64,000 nucleotides of DNA, from assembly GCA_016758965.1 (NCBI GenBank), contig JAEPRB010000002.1, forward strand, positions 372,001 to 436,000, in the 5' to 3' direction. This document shows positions 37,938 through 50,803 of this stretch, one piece after another. A program made the translations under genes and the position numbers. The stretch comes from Circinella minor. Its lineage: Eukaryota; Mucoromycota; Mucoromycetes; Mucorales; Lichtheimiaceae. Position 1 is the first letter of the stretch; every line of letters starts with the position of its first letter. The notes beneath the pieces were generated by a model. It was given only the letters and a program-made list of their open reading frames with translations, ran no database searches and was not told the DNA's origin.

Positions 37938-40452
37938 TTATATTTGAGCAAATCCAAATCGTGAACATTTTCGCATAGGCGTTTCAAATAAAGTTCCTGT
38001 TGAACGTAATATTTGATGTGTAAACGGATTAAATGAACCAGAATAAGTATGAGTTGGTGTTGAATTGGTAAGAAATTCCAATGGACTCATTCCAAGTTTA
38101 TCATCTTCCTCTTCTTCATCATCATCATCGATAAGCAAATTACTGTTCTTACGTATTGGTTCCTTATCATGTAATGCACTTACACCCACGGGTTCATCCT
38201 CTTCATCCAATTTATCTTGATTTGGCATCAATGAGCAAACTTCACCAAGTGCATCACCAAGAACAAATCCAATTAAGCCGTCATAACCATATGGCGCAGT
38301 TGTTCCAGCTCCCATTGCATTTTGTTCCGTCCGTAATAAGTCGAAATCATCTCCATTACTTGCAACTGTCACTAAATCAGGTTCTGTTGCTGTGGATGGT
38401 GTTGCTGGGTGCGATCCACTACTACTTTCACTCTTTTGTTGCTGCTGTAATTGTTGTTGTTGTTGCTGTTGCTGTAACAATTGCTGCTGTTGTTCTTTAC
38501 GTTTCTTCTTTTCCTGTTTTCGTTTTGAGGCATTAGCAGCTTGTTGTTGTTGTTTTTGTGCAGCAGCAGCTACAGCAACGGCTAACGGTGGGCCAAAATT
38601 ATCAGGTGTTAAGGATCGTTCAGGAAGTATACTTGATTTGATGACAGGTGTAGAAGGACCACTTCCTGCTTTTGCCCAAGATGCAGTTGCCGGTAATGCT
38701 GGCCTGTCGTCATCAAGCATATGATCATTAGTGTTGACTATTGAAGCAGTGGACGGTTTGGAATAGGATGAAGTTGAAGTTATTTCAGGACGGCTTGATT
38801 TGTATGAAATAGTCGCAACGGATTCAAGCGTTGCTTGCTTTCGACCTGTAGTACTACTACTACTACTTGGTCCAATATCATTGTTACTGGATATAGAACC
38901 TGATGAATGTGTATTGCTGATATGATTTCGGTCTTCGGCATCAGATGACATTTGATCTCGCATACGATGTTTACTAGTGTCCATAAATTTAATATATATA
39001 TATATATATATATGCATTAAAGTGAGTATTAAATCTTTTCTAAAAAAAAAAAAGACATATTTTTGATTCTTTTTTTTTCCTTTCCTTTCCTTACCCAGTT
39101 GCAAGTTCTTCTTTTGAAATAGTATCAGCTTCTTCTCCAGGTTCATGTAAATATAAACATGTTGGATTTGGGCAAGTCATATTTCGTAAATAATATGTAC
39201 AATATTTTGTTGTACCATATGATGCTCTAATAATAATAATAACAATTATTGCTATTGTCAATATGTAATTCTACATATATCCATATATATATATATATAA
39301 ATGTCACGTTGTATTTCTCCTTCCCTTCAATTTACCTTAATATCCTTCCAGCCATTACAGTTCCATCAACACCATTAATCGCTTTAGCAGCATCCTCTTT
39401 ACGTTGATAAGTAACATAAATAGCAGCACTTGGTTGCATTGTTGTTCCTCCTGTTGGTGTGGATGTGGTTGCTACCGGTCGTTTATTAATTACCACTTTG
39501 GCAATTTTACCAAACTGACCAAAAAAATCATTCGATCGTATTACCTGTAAATTTATAAGAATTAAATGTACTTTTTTTTTAGTACATTGATACACCATAT
39601 ATCATAATATATAAAAAGAAAAAAACAGAAAAGAAAAACCATAATTTGACATTACATCTTCAGAAGCAAGTTTTGGATGTAAACCAATAATATAAACCAA
39701 ATTCTTCTGTACGACTCGCATATTTGCAAGATGACGTCGATTTGCTGCCTCCATATCTTTTTGTTGTCGTTCCTTTTCTTTCTTTTCACGTTTAATACGA
39801 GAAATCCTATTTTAAATTAATATGTTAGTCCATACCCATAAGAAAAAAAAAACGTTACAGTAATAGGTAATAGTTATTGTTGACGTTGTCGTTCAAAGAC
39901 AGGAGAGGAAGTGTAATATATGAAATATATAGGGAAAAAAAACTTACTCATCGGCACTGATTGGTTCAAACTCGGCCATTTGATCAGAATATTCTCGTCG
40001 ACTATAAAAAAATATATTAATTTATTCGTTTCATTATTTGAATGTCAAGTTGTATACATATACAAATATAATAACAATTAATGAATTTTATCTTTACCAT
40101 GCTGGACATCGTCCGTTTAAATTTTCTTTGATATGGTGCCAACAAAATCGACAGATCTATATAAAGTATATATGTTTCAAAAATTTAAACACATTAATGT
40201 TTGTTTATTTCTTTTTTTTTTCTTTCCCAAATTATAATTGTTTATATGTATATAAAATAAGGCATCCTCGTATTATTTTTATTTTTTAATCATATAACTT
40301 CATTTTACTGTGTGTGTTTTTTTTTATCATGTGTATAAAAAAAAACAATTTACCTGATAGCCACAAGTACAAGGCTTAAAATTACGATCCGCAATGTCGA
40401 GTTCTTCCATACAAAGAGGGCATTCATAATCGTCTTCTTCAGAATCAAGCAT
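37938..40452 (-). CDS. NOT4: CCR4-NOT subunit NOT4, RING-type E3 ubiquitin ligase
   Basis: Seven exons, complement(37938-38973, 39095-39226, 39336-39544, 39656-39806, 39948-40001, 40098-40156, 40354-40452), give 579 residues. The N-terminal C4C4 RING starts CPLCMEELDIADRNFKPC and continues CGYQICRFCWHHIKENLNG and CPACRREY. A basic coiled linker (IKREKKEKERQQKDMEAANR) follows, then VVQKNLVYIIGLHPKLASED and the RRM (about 100-190, IRSNDFFGQFGKIAKVVINK, AIYVTYQRKEDAAKAI), then a C3H1 zinc finger (YCTYYLRNMTCPNPTCLYLH). This order is diagnostic of NOT4/CNOT4. The C-terminal 345 residues are low-complexity with a Gln tract and an acidic run. The protein ubiquitinates substrates in translation and mRNA quality control. 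The last intron removes the ATG near 38984. Confidence 0.95.
38423..38500 (-). repeat. Glutamine-codon repeat inside NOT4
   Basis: A stretch of mostly CAA and CAG codons (with a few Leu codons and a Lys) codes an interrupted poly-Gln tract in the disordered C-terminal half of NOT4. Its length is likely to vary between strains. Confidence 0.75.
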
Positions 40453-43164
40453 TGTTTTTTTTTAGTTAATAATAATAGTGATAATAGTAATAATAGTAAT
40501 AATAAAAATGTAAAAATGTAATATATTATATGGAAAAGTTAATAAGGGATATATAAAAAAGAGGTTTATTAAACCCATTTTTTTTTTTAAAAAAAAATCG
40601 GGGATTGGATTTATAAGTTGGTTCATAATTACATTCATTTTGAGCTATAATAAATACTTGTAAAAATGTTTACTAGTGACAACACTCTTTTTTAAAACAT
40701 GAAAATTGACGAACAAAATAAACTATATGATCATAAAAATATATAAAATTACATTAACTGTTAATTAAAGAAAGAAATAAATATGTTCTTTTGTTTTTCC
40801 TTTCATGAGACATAACATTATTGTAGAAACACTATGCATATTAAAGAAAGATAACATTTTAAATGTATTCAAAAACAACAGAAAACTAAACATTTATGTA
40901 TTGTTTACTTATTAGACGAAAACACGACGATTCTCTGCCTCAAATACATTACGAAAATTGCCTTACAAATATGTGTATTTTCATAGTAAAAAAAACCGTT
41001 AAATTAATAAGTATATATATCACTGACTACTCCCTTTATAATCTTATTATCTAAACCGATTATTGCACCCAACATGATATGTCAATGTCGATCTTCTAAA
41101 AAAAATCAATTAAACCTGCTGGTTACACAAATCATATACTGAAATTAATAGTAGAAGATACTTGCCAGTATATTGGCCTATATGTCTATCTATACCTTCT
41201 CCAAAAATAAAAAAAAATAAAAACTCGTAAACATGGACAATTGTCTCGTATAGTACCCCAAAGATCGTTACTCTACTTCAGACCATGAAACACTTTAAAA
41301 AAAGCAATGTATGCATATTAAAGCAAATAACAATACACTTTTCAAATTAACCGATGGAAACTTCAAATAAAATTGCTTATCTTCAAGGAACTAGGTCATA
41401 AGTGCCAAGATTACATTTGTAATAATAACAGTAATAATATTACACCCAATTTACTTTTTTTCATAAATCTATCTTTTAGGAGGAGAACTGAAAAAAAAAA
41501 AAACGAGCATAATGGGAAAAGTGGGACCTTTTACTCTCGGAAAAAATATATTAACCATATAGTATTCTATAAACAGGATGTAAGCAGAACGCTGCTGGAA
41601 AATAATTAACTTAACAATTTACAATCCATTTAAGTTGTGACCCATGCTTTTCCCTGTTAACTGAAAGCAGAAAAAAAAAAAAGCTGAAAAATTCCAAATG
41701 CGGAGCGTCCAAACTGGCAAGATCACTGAAAAAAATCCCGGTACGTGGAAAAAATGAGGTCTGAAATGAACAGGGGATTCATAGCAACACGCACACATTA
41801 CTAAAATCGTACAATATAAAATATTAATTTATGCACATTACGTATTGTATTTTAACTGGTGCAGATAACTGGTGATGCAGTACTCATGTTAAATTACGAG
41901 AAGTAATAAAACGAAAGGAAGGAGAATGTGCTGGGAGGGAAGGTAATGAACATATATATAAGAAAAAAGAATATATTATGACTTTTTGTACGGTCTTTTC
42001 ATATTTTATTAATACTGTTCACAAGCCTATTTATATGTATTAGAAAAATTAAAAGAATATGTACCCAGCACTAGAAGCCCCACCATAATATTAACCTTGT
42101 ATCTCAACAAAGAGACGCAACGTCGCAGCATCAGCCTTATTTTTTAAAGAAAAATCCAAGTAGCGTGGGTGCGATATGAACAAGTTTCATGTTTTACCTT
42201 ATTTAATGCGGTATATGTTTATCTTCTATAATTACTGACACTGTACAGATAGTGTCTGACGGCTAAAATGTATACTAGTACAATTAAAATCACATTTACC
42301 ATTAATCTTTGTCTTTCCCTTTCTTATCAAAAGGTACAAAAGGTGTGATCAATCGATTTCAAATTTGACACAACAATAAGCAGATAAAACTAGAGAACAG
42401 CTTTACATTAATGGATAATACTTTAAACAGAGCCGAGCTATGATTGTATCAATTGATTATTTCAGGATATTAGTCTACATTATCGTAAATTTTGAGTTCG
42501 ATTTCAGTGATGTTGCTGTGAAAAAGTCCATTTTGAGCATTCCCTTGTAATCTATAGATCATATCTGTGTGTGATGTGATGTAATAATTGTGTTCCAATT
42601 AAGGTCTCACATATTGCTTGTTCGTTTATATTTTGATACATTATGTCCCAGTGAGCTCTTTCGGAAAGTTTGCATGTATACCAGTTGTTTAGAAATGCTT
42701 ACTACGTTTACAGTAGGGGCCTGTTGACTTCATGCACTCCATTCTTGGGTATTTTGTGAAATTATCGGGGGACTGTGACGAAGGCGGAAACAGGTAAATA
42801 ATTTTAACAGAATATATATAAATAATTTTAGTCAATGCTATATTAGTATTGTTGCTTGTGATTAATAAAGTTACTGATAATCATGGAAGGTGTTTCACAT
42901 TATATTATATGATTGAAGATAACTCCTCAGATTCCTAGTTAGGGGGTCCGGTGAATCACCTAATAATCTATAAACTATTATAGAAACATTGAGAATGAGC
43001 TAAATGACAACAACTTCCAATGGAGCACATAATACGTAACGGACATCACAGTTATCGGCACACTGCTACTGTCTGCTGTGTATAATACAGGACAGTAAAT
43101 CTAGATACAGATACGTATATAGTACATCCCATTCTAAATAGCCATATTTTTTTTTGATTTTTTA
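40453..43164. other. Intergenic region upstream of NOT4, no gene seen
   Basis: AT-rich sequence with the leftward NOT4 promoter and a T11-A9 junction at 40578-40597. I see no coding or RNA gene. Confidence 0.4.
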
Positions 43165-43297
43165 AAAGCCTAAGAATTTTTTACGCGCTTGGATTTAAAC
43201 AGTGTAATCCAAGAATCGTGATTTTTGACATCAAAAGAACAAAAAATTCGGTTTACTTTCTAAGTTTTGATAAAAATAAATAAAATTCTTAGGCTTT
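43165..43297. mobile_element. MITE-like element, 133 bp with 16-bp perfect inverted ends
   Basis: AAAGCCTAAGAATTTT at 43165-43180 is repeated exactly, inverted, at 43282-43297. Just inside the left end CTTGGATT and AATCCAAG form a second hairpin with a 10-base loop. Size, ends and AT-rich filling fit a non-autonomous DNA transposon. I could not see a clear target-site duplication, so the call stays tentative. A dead DDE transposase lies 300 bases downstream. Confidence 0.5.
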
Positions 43298-43589
43298 CAA
43301 AGTTTGTAGCTTTTAGCGAGCTTAATTGCTGTAAGCAGCGAGAGAAAGATTTTGAAACATCTAACGCTAGCGAGGCTCGAACAGAGTTATTAAAGCGAAA
43401 AAGTTGTATGATACAGACGGGTTGATCAGAATAATAATGATGATGAAGGACGGGTACAGAAGAGATACCTCACTTTGAAAATATGAAGGATGAAACGGGT
43501 GAAAGGTATTTAATGTATTTTTGAAGAATATAAAAGACTTATGGTTTGAAAATGCACCATACAACGTAAGAAAAAAAATGGACTCAACT

Positions 43590-44004
43590 GATGATTATCT
43601 TCGTTGTGTGCAGCATCTACTAGGTTCTTAGCGTGGCTGCAGAGAACAAAAGAGTGGATTATAGAAGCAATGGAAGATAACATTCATTTAATTATGATGT
43701 TTTCCAAATTCCACTGCGAATTCAATTGGATTGAATGATACTAGGAATCTGGCAAAATGGAAGGAAGAATGAATTGTGACTATACAGGCGTACAAATCTT
43801 TGGAGAAGAATTTAAACATATACGTATCTAGATAAAGTATCACCTGGTAACGGTACTCCAACAGAGATTCGTCGATGTTATAAACGTACGAAATGTTACA
43901 TAACAGTGTATAGCTAAAGTATATCTGGACACGAAGCTGATCAGAAGGTACTACGCGCGTTTTTATCAAGAAAGTATACCTCACAGAAGAATCGACATAT
44001 ATGA
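43590..44004 (+). pseudogene. Broken DDE transposase, C-terminal remnant
   Basis: A frame at 43706-43735 reads KFHCEFNWIE followed by a stop. This is the KFHCEL-N-IE motif of IS630/mariner-like DDE_3 transposases, abundant in fungi, with the third catalytic acid. Downstream in the same frame is NCDYT. In other frames are, upstream, CVQHLLGS and REQKSGL (from 43605), and downstream TEIRRCYKR and a tail with Tyr and basic residues up to the TGA at 44002-44004. The order of these pieces fits the family, but several stops and frameshifts break it, so it is dead. The N-terminal half is not seen. Confidence 0.75.
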
Positions 44005-47000
44005 TCAGATGTTTTTTTCTATTAAATAATAAAGGGTGGTTTAAAGTCCTTTAAAAAAATTGAAACATCAAAAATTTATATAATGATAAAGCATTAATTT
44101 TTTTTTGTCATCAAATCGGTAGATATCTTACAGCAAGTTATAATAAAATCTTGTCAATTTAGGGAGTCTTATTTTATTCTACGTATTTACGTACGTTATT
44201 TTTTTTTTAAAAAAAAAAAGTTAATTCTGATTCACGAATTCACTTCCTCATTATTTATTTTTATATTACATAATATAAAGAATCTAACAACATTCTAAAA
44301 CCTATCACACTGCTTTTTTTTCATAGTAGTATTGTATCTACATAATTATAGCCAAACATTGAGATGCTAATACAAGATGACTGTTGCTATATAATTATAG
44401 TTTACGACAAATCACTTGGTATAAGAAAGTTAACGTTCGAAGAATTCGAGAGTTAATTAATATGATCTATCGTACCTGCTTTATTTATTCATTTTTACTT
44501 CAGCACATATCAATCTCAATAATTTTCATAATCGAAGATAAGCATTATAGAATGTGGTATTACCTATATTACATTACGTATTATTAAGTTACGCAACATA
44601 TATTTCACTTTTTTACTGGTATAACGTATTACACATACCTTATTGTGATTTGGTTTGGTGGGTACACGTGTAGTAACATCTATTATGTTGTTTATCACTG
44701 TATTACTCTCATGACTTTTTTTATTCTCAATTAAAAAAAAAATGAAAAGATTAAGAGAAGCAAAATATAAGATACATTTATAGCCCACACCAAATGGTAA
44801 ATTTTTTTTACCCCGCATTTTTTTTTTTACTGATCGCGTATTGTTTGAAAATGTAACGTCGTACAATAGATATATTGTTGGCTGATTCGTAATAATAGAT
44901 ATGAACAATTTGTAAATGTGGGCTTTTTTTCCATCCAGTCCCGCTTTTTTTTTAATTCGTACGATATATTGATTAAATATGATATTAAAAAAGGGTAGAC
45001 ACTTATAATAATAGGTAAGTGATATTCACTGCACAACAAAAGCAATGGTATCAATGGGAAATTTTCTTTTTCTTGACATACCGTATGAGAAAAAAAAAGT
45101 TAAGGTTGCTTGGGCTGAAACAGCCTAACCTTAAATATATCATGTCCAGTAGAGTTACTGAGAATAAGATTATTGCATACGTAAGCTATCAATATTGCGC
45201 TTACGGAATATAATTTTCGAGCGATTCAATTCGTATCCTTCACATAAAATAACAAAATTAAAAAATTAAGAAGCATCAAAAGTTCAAATCTAAACCTTTT
45301 CTTATATCGTACATATCTAGTGGTCATAAATTAAATGTTTGCAAAACATTTAGCTAAAGTTTAAAGATAAATCTTCTTGAAGGCTGTTCTACTAACATAG
45401 AGTTAGATATTCAAAAGAAATTTATACTTTTCTCGCATGAGTATACATCACAGCATACGTTACTTCGTTTAATATTCAATGGTTTATTTACAATAGCATG
45501 TACGCGCATTCCTAAATTTCCTTTATCGCTTTTTCAATTATACATTTTATATTGGTAGCACTTGCTAACAAGTTTAAATTTGTTAAACCGAACCAAATTG
45601 AGGATTGCGAGTAGCACAGGTCAGACTCCATTACCTATAATTCGGATACATCGGATTTAAACGTTAACGTAACGAATAAAATGTACGTAACCGCTCCAAG
45701 GTGAGGTCTTTTTTTTTTAAAAAAAAAACAAAATTGGAATTATATTGATAGTATTATTTTATTATGTTACTCGGTAAAATAGTTCTAGTAAGCATGATGT
45801 AAATGCCCACATGTAGATGTAGTTATTCATTATTATTTCGTAAGTAGTTATACAATTGGTTTTTTGTTTACTATTTGGCTAGTTTTGCTGTTATCCACCC
45901 ACCAACGGACAACATAATACAAGAAATAATTAACGGAGAGAATCCTTTAACATTTGTCATCCATATAATAATTTGACTTCAAAGTTACTAATTTACGTAA
46001 TCATTTGATTCTTCTTGATTTTTTTAAAATTGATTGAACGTGGTGGCGTTGGAACTACTCGCACGCTCTTATTTTCTTAAGAAAAAACTAGTACTGAGCT
46101 GACCGGATCAAGAAACTTGAAAACGAACTGATTTCACCTGTTTCATACTTTACTAAATTTTATACTAGATGATAATAAAATAAAAATATGTTCTTTGGTC
46201 GTTAATAGTATTGTTCAATCAATTTGTAGTTATGACAACCACCATTACTGCAGTAATAGTTATGATCAGGTAAGCAAAAGATCTATGATGTGGCACGGAC
46301 ACTCCAGTTTTAGATATGCTGTGTTACCTATATAGAGTGATAACCAAAAAAAGGAAAGAAAAAAACCAGTTATCACGTGTAGTAATACACTTCTTCATTG
46401 GTCATAAACTTTCCTTGCTTTGGGTACATTTTATCCTTTATTGTGTCAAAAAACTGGTATTTCAGTACGCTCCCATCCGTTAATTTTTTCTCACACAAAA
46501 AGAAAAAAGTAAATTCTTTTTATTTTGATGCATGTGACCCATATATCAATTTTGGGTGTTTTTTTTTTGTACAAAAAAGCCCAAAGGATATATATTTTGG
46601 GGGTGTACGAGAGCGAAAGAGGGTAAAAATAATAGCTCTGCTTTTTAACATGTCTCTTTTTATTTCTTTTCTCGCCTCATCATCCCCCCCCACTTAAACA
46701 TTCGACAACTTATTCTTATTTGAAATAAGAATTTCTCAGGTCATCTAAAGTAAAATAGTCGATAGGTTTAAATTCCCCGTAAAAGTAATCATATGGAGAC
46801 ACTCAGGCTATTCCTATTTTTTGAATGAAAAGCTTTGGTTTGCTTGTTCATAACAATAAGTGGGACCGATCGTAATACCATCGCCGTGCAACAAATTAGT
46901 TACTGATATATACAACCGTTTGACTTTTTATTTATTTTCGCTTATTGTTGCTAGGCTGCATGCGACAAATGGTGTCAGTGTTATCATCGACTATATATGG

Positions 47001-47043
47001 CAGACCAAAATAAGTTTGAAGATATTTCTTATTCGGTTATCTT
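44005..47043. other. Intergenic region, no gene seen
   Basis: AT-rich, with T-A junctions at 44199-44219 and 45709-45728. No coding exon or RNA gene can be supported. Confidence 0.4.
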
Positions 47044-47385
47044 GTGTATAGTATAATATTATATAACACAGCAAAAGCCACTCTTATGGTCTCAAACAAG
47101 ATTCAAGAATACTATAGTACATATCGTCGGGTTCTTCAGGAACATCCTACATCTTTTGAGAACAAAATTCTTAAATGGAACATAACGACATCTTTATCCA
47201 TTGCAAAAGACTTATTAGATAAGTGATCGGAATTATTATTACACACGGCCACCAGAATTGGGATTTTTCTGGGTGTAGATCCCCAAAATAGAGAAACCGC
47301 GCTCTTCTACTTTGCAAATCAAAAATGTAATACAATAGAGCCATATAAGGAAGAAATTCAACGAACACCAGATCAGGTATAGTTT
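47044..47385 (+). pseudogene. Possible coding relic of unknown family
   Basis: Two pieces on the plus strand look protein-like. The first is about 60 codons ending at 47226, containing VSNKIQEYYSTYRRVLQEH and ending LSIAKDLLDK. The second, in another frame from about 47243 to a stop near 47383, contains TRIGIFLGVDPQNRETALFY and EEIQRTPDQV. A frameshift or an unrecognised intron separates them. I recognise no family; a decayed gene or mobile-element fragment are both possible. Confidence 0.3.
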
Positions 47386-48131
47386 TAGGTAGCTGTAGCA
47401 AGTATAATTGTGCACACTTTATAACATTATATTGGGGTTTGTGTAAAAAAACATAATAACATAAGATTAAGAAGAATCTGTGGTGTGTTGGGTGCTCTGT
47501 TTTGGCAAATTCTCACACATAATCTTTGTATAGTGCTATGTACAGAGTATAGTGTCATTATTAGATCACAAAAACTCTCAAAAGTCGGATGAACACGGGG
47601 GAAGAAAGCCTTTTTGTTAATTCTCTTATTCATCACCACCATCATCCCCTCACCTTCACTAATAATAATAAATGTTTATTGTTGTTATAAAACTTTCTTA
47701 GACTTCGTTGTTCTGTTCTACGACGGTCATAAAACTTTCGATTCATTTTTTTTATTTGTTTCTGGCTGTATCATATCACTAAATAAAAGGTATAGTTAAA
47801 AAAATATTATCTTTATCACGAATAATATACAAATCCATTACCCCACAATTTTTGGCAACCATTTTTTTTTGTTGAACCCCGCATGAGAAAACTATCCTTC
47901 CTCTGAATCGATTAAATCTTGTGTTATTGAATCTGTTTTTTTTTCTTGAAGGGGTTTTTACTTAAAAAACCTACATATATATAATCAGCTAAGAAAATAA
48001 AACCTGAGCATTTTTTCTTGTCCCTTTTTCTTTTATTTTTATATTTTTTTTTTCCTTTACTTTATATTTTTTTTTCTTTACTTTTTTTCTTTTTCTCTTT
48101 ATAAATAGCTTTCCACCATTCAAAAACTAGT
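47386..48131. other. Upstream region of the lactate permease gene
   Basis: The last 150 bases before the ATG are strongly T/C-rich, as in many fungal 5' leaders. No gene seen. Confidence 0.45.
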
Positions 48132-50803
48132 ATGTCAACAAACCATCCTCCAATCAAACCAGAAGCCTATGAAGAAGGCCTTTTTATTCAGCCCATCGCT
48201 CCGATAGGTGATAGTCTCGTTGGATCCTTCTTTGTAGGTGTTATTCCACTTCTTGTCGTTTTGGTAATGTTGGGCGTTTTCCGTATCCCAGCTCATTTTT
48301 CATCGTTAGCAGGATTGATTGTTAGGTATTAAAATGCATTTTACTTTATTTATGCCGACAATTATTTATCAAAAACAGTATTTAGTTGATACTAATACTT
48401 TTAATTACACGATATTTTCTTTAGTATATTCATAGCTATATTTGGATGGCATATGCCAGCACAGCAAGCATTTCAGTCGATTGGAAATGGAATCGTTTTT
48501 GCTAATTGGCCGATTATGTGGATCGTGGTATGCTTTGAACTCCCATTTTTACTCTTTTATTTTTGTTGCTATAAACCCTGAAAAAAAAACTAACTCAATC
48601 CTTTTCTTTTTTATGTTAAAATTTTTTAAAGATTAACGCAATGTGAGTACATAAAACTCCTTATCTGAATTTTGAAGCTTTTTTTTTTTTTTTAGAAAAT
48701 AAAAATAAGGGTGGATGTTTTTTTTTTGATTTATTAATTTTTTTTTTATATTAGGTTTGTATATAACATTGCGGTACGATCTGGTGTATTTGATATTTTC
48801 CGACGATGGATTGTTACAAATACACCACCCGATATGCGTGTCTTATTGTTAGTTATTGGATACGCCTTTGGTGCTTTATTGGAAGGTATTGAAAGGGACA
48901 GAAAAAAAGGGGGAGGGGCTGCAGAATGATGCTTTATGCAACTTTTCCGACTCACAAAAAAATCAAATAGGTGTCGCTGGCTTCGGTACTCCTGGTGCCA
49001 TTTGCTCTGCATTACTTGTATCTCTTGGGTACGTTAATACAAAGAAAAAAAAGTTTGGTAAATGAGTATAAGCTAAAAGATAGAAAAAATTTATTCTCTT
49101 CTATCTTCTACTATTTAGGTTCGATAAAGTCAAGGCTTTGACTTACGTTCTTATTTTTGATACAACCCCTGTTGCTTTTGGTGCGTTGGGTATTCCAGTT
49201 ACAACATTGGCAAACTTGACCGGTCTTCCTGTCCAATCTTTATCCGCTATGATGGGTCGTCAACTTCCATTTGTCAGTGTCTTTTTACCACTTTATGCAG
49301 TCACCTTTTATGCCGGTATCCGAGGGGGATTGATCGAATGCTGGCCTGCCGCTCTTGTTGCAGGTGTTTCTTTTGCCTTATTCCAGGTATATATATAATT
49401 TGTATAAACTAAACACTCATAAATATAACTATTTTAAGCAAAGAAAAATGTGCGCTAAAAATTATTTTATGCAATTACTATCAAAATAGGCTATTTTCGC
49501 TAATTTTGTGGGTCCCGAATTACCTGATTTAATTGCTGGTTTAGCCTCTTTGATCAGTTTGATCGTCTTCTTGCGTTACTGGAAGCCTCCTTACAGAGAA
49601 GAATATGCATGTACATTTTCTGCAGATACGCGTAAAGATGATGAAGAAGTAGCCAAAAAAGTTGATGAAAGAATTGAAAATGAAACTGAACAGCAATCAG
49701 ATGAAAAAGCTGAAGTTTCTCAAAGTAATAAATCAGACGATGGTACAGACGAACCACCCAATCCTGAAGCCATTACACCTCTTTCTGAAGTTGTTAAGCC
49801 AACATTATGGGAATCGATCCTTGCATGGTCTCCTTGGGTATCAATTGTAGTCGTGGTGATTATGTAAGCAGGAAAAAAAATATAAATTAAACTTTAATCA
49901 TGCTAATTCGCGGAACGGCTTTGTTTTATTCATACATATATATAAATTTTTGATAATTTTTTTATAGCTGGTCTTTTGCTAAAGTTCCTTCACATGGTGC
50001 TGTCAAAGTTCAATGGCCACAACTTCATCAAAGAGTATGTATATCACTATATAAAGTATATGTATAATAACTTAAAAAAGATTTCAATAATAACTGTGAG
50101 AAAATCTCATATTGTTTTACTAACATGTGGTGTAATTCACTTTATAAATGATTATTAGGTTTGGTTAACTTTGTATGGAAAGAAATATGACGCTATTTGG
50201 AATTTTGAACCGTTAGCCACTGGAACCGCTATTCTTATTTCCAATATTCCATTTACTTGTCTTGTCCTTTACAGTGGAGTCAGCCCTCGTGTCATCCCAC
50301 GCGCATTGAAGGACACAATTTTACAATTATGGATGCCCATTCTCACTGTGTCATTTATTATGGCACTTGCTTATCTTTACAACTTTTCAGGTATTGTTTA
50401 TACCATTGGTATGACCCTTGCCTCTGTTGGAAACGCATTCCCCTTCTTATCCGCTTGGCTCGGTTGGGTTGCTTGCTTCTTATCTGGAAGTGATACTTCT
50501 GCTAATTCGCTTTTCGGTAACTTGCAAGTCGTTGCTGCTCGTCAAATTGGTTTATCTGCAGTTTTGATGGCTTCAACTAATTCTAGTGGTGCTGTCACTG
50601 CCAAAATGATTTCTCCTCAAACCTTGTCGACTGGTGTATCGACAATTCAAATGCAAGGACGTGAAGGCTATGTTTTCCGTAAAACAATTCTTCACTCCAT
50701 TTTTATGTGTTCAATTATGGGTATGATTGCTTGTATCCAACAATTCGGTACGCCAGGTATTATTCCTCCAGGTGATGAAGTTCTTGACGTTCCTTCTGCT
50801 TAA
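48132..50803 (+). CDS. L-lactate permease, LctP family
   Basis: Nine exons: 48132-48325, 48425-48527, 48632-48642, 48755-48885, 48971-49028, 49119-49386, 49490-49863, 49968-50034, 50159-50803; 616 residues. Exon 3 is 11 bases long. The protein is a multi-helix transporter and follows bacterial LldP/GlcA along its whole length: ANWPIMWIV, GYAFGALLEG, VAGFGTPGAICSALLVSLG, FDTTPVAFGALGIPVTTL, MGRQLPFVSVFLPL, FVGPELPDLIAGLASLISL, FLGWVACF-type AWLGWVACFLSGSDTSANSLF and SAVLMASTNSSGAVTAKMIS. A charged loop of about 60 residues (near 290-350, many Glu, Lys and Ser) sits where bacterial proteins have a shorter loop. It should take up lactate, perhaps glycolate, with protons. This family is mainly bacterial; fungal lactate carriers are usually Jen1-type MFS proteins. 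Confidence 0.95.

Noticed and set aside
37938..39146. NOT4 read as a separate 402-codon gene starting at 39146
   Set aside because: The first part of that frame translates intron (TA repeats, Lys/Phe runs). Splicing at 39095 to 38973 joins it in phase to the zinc-finger exon.
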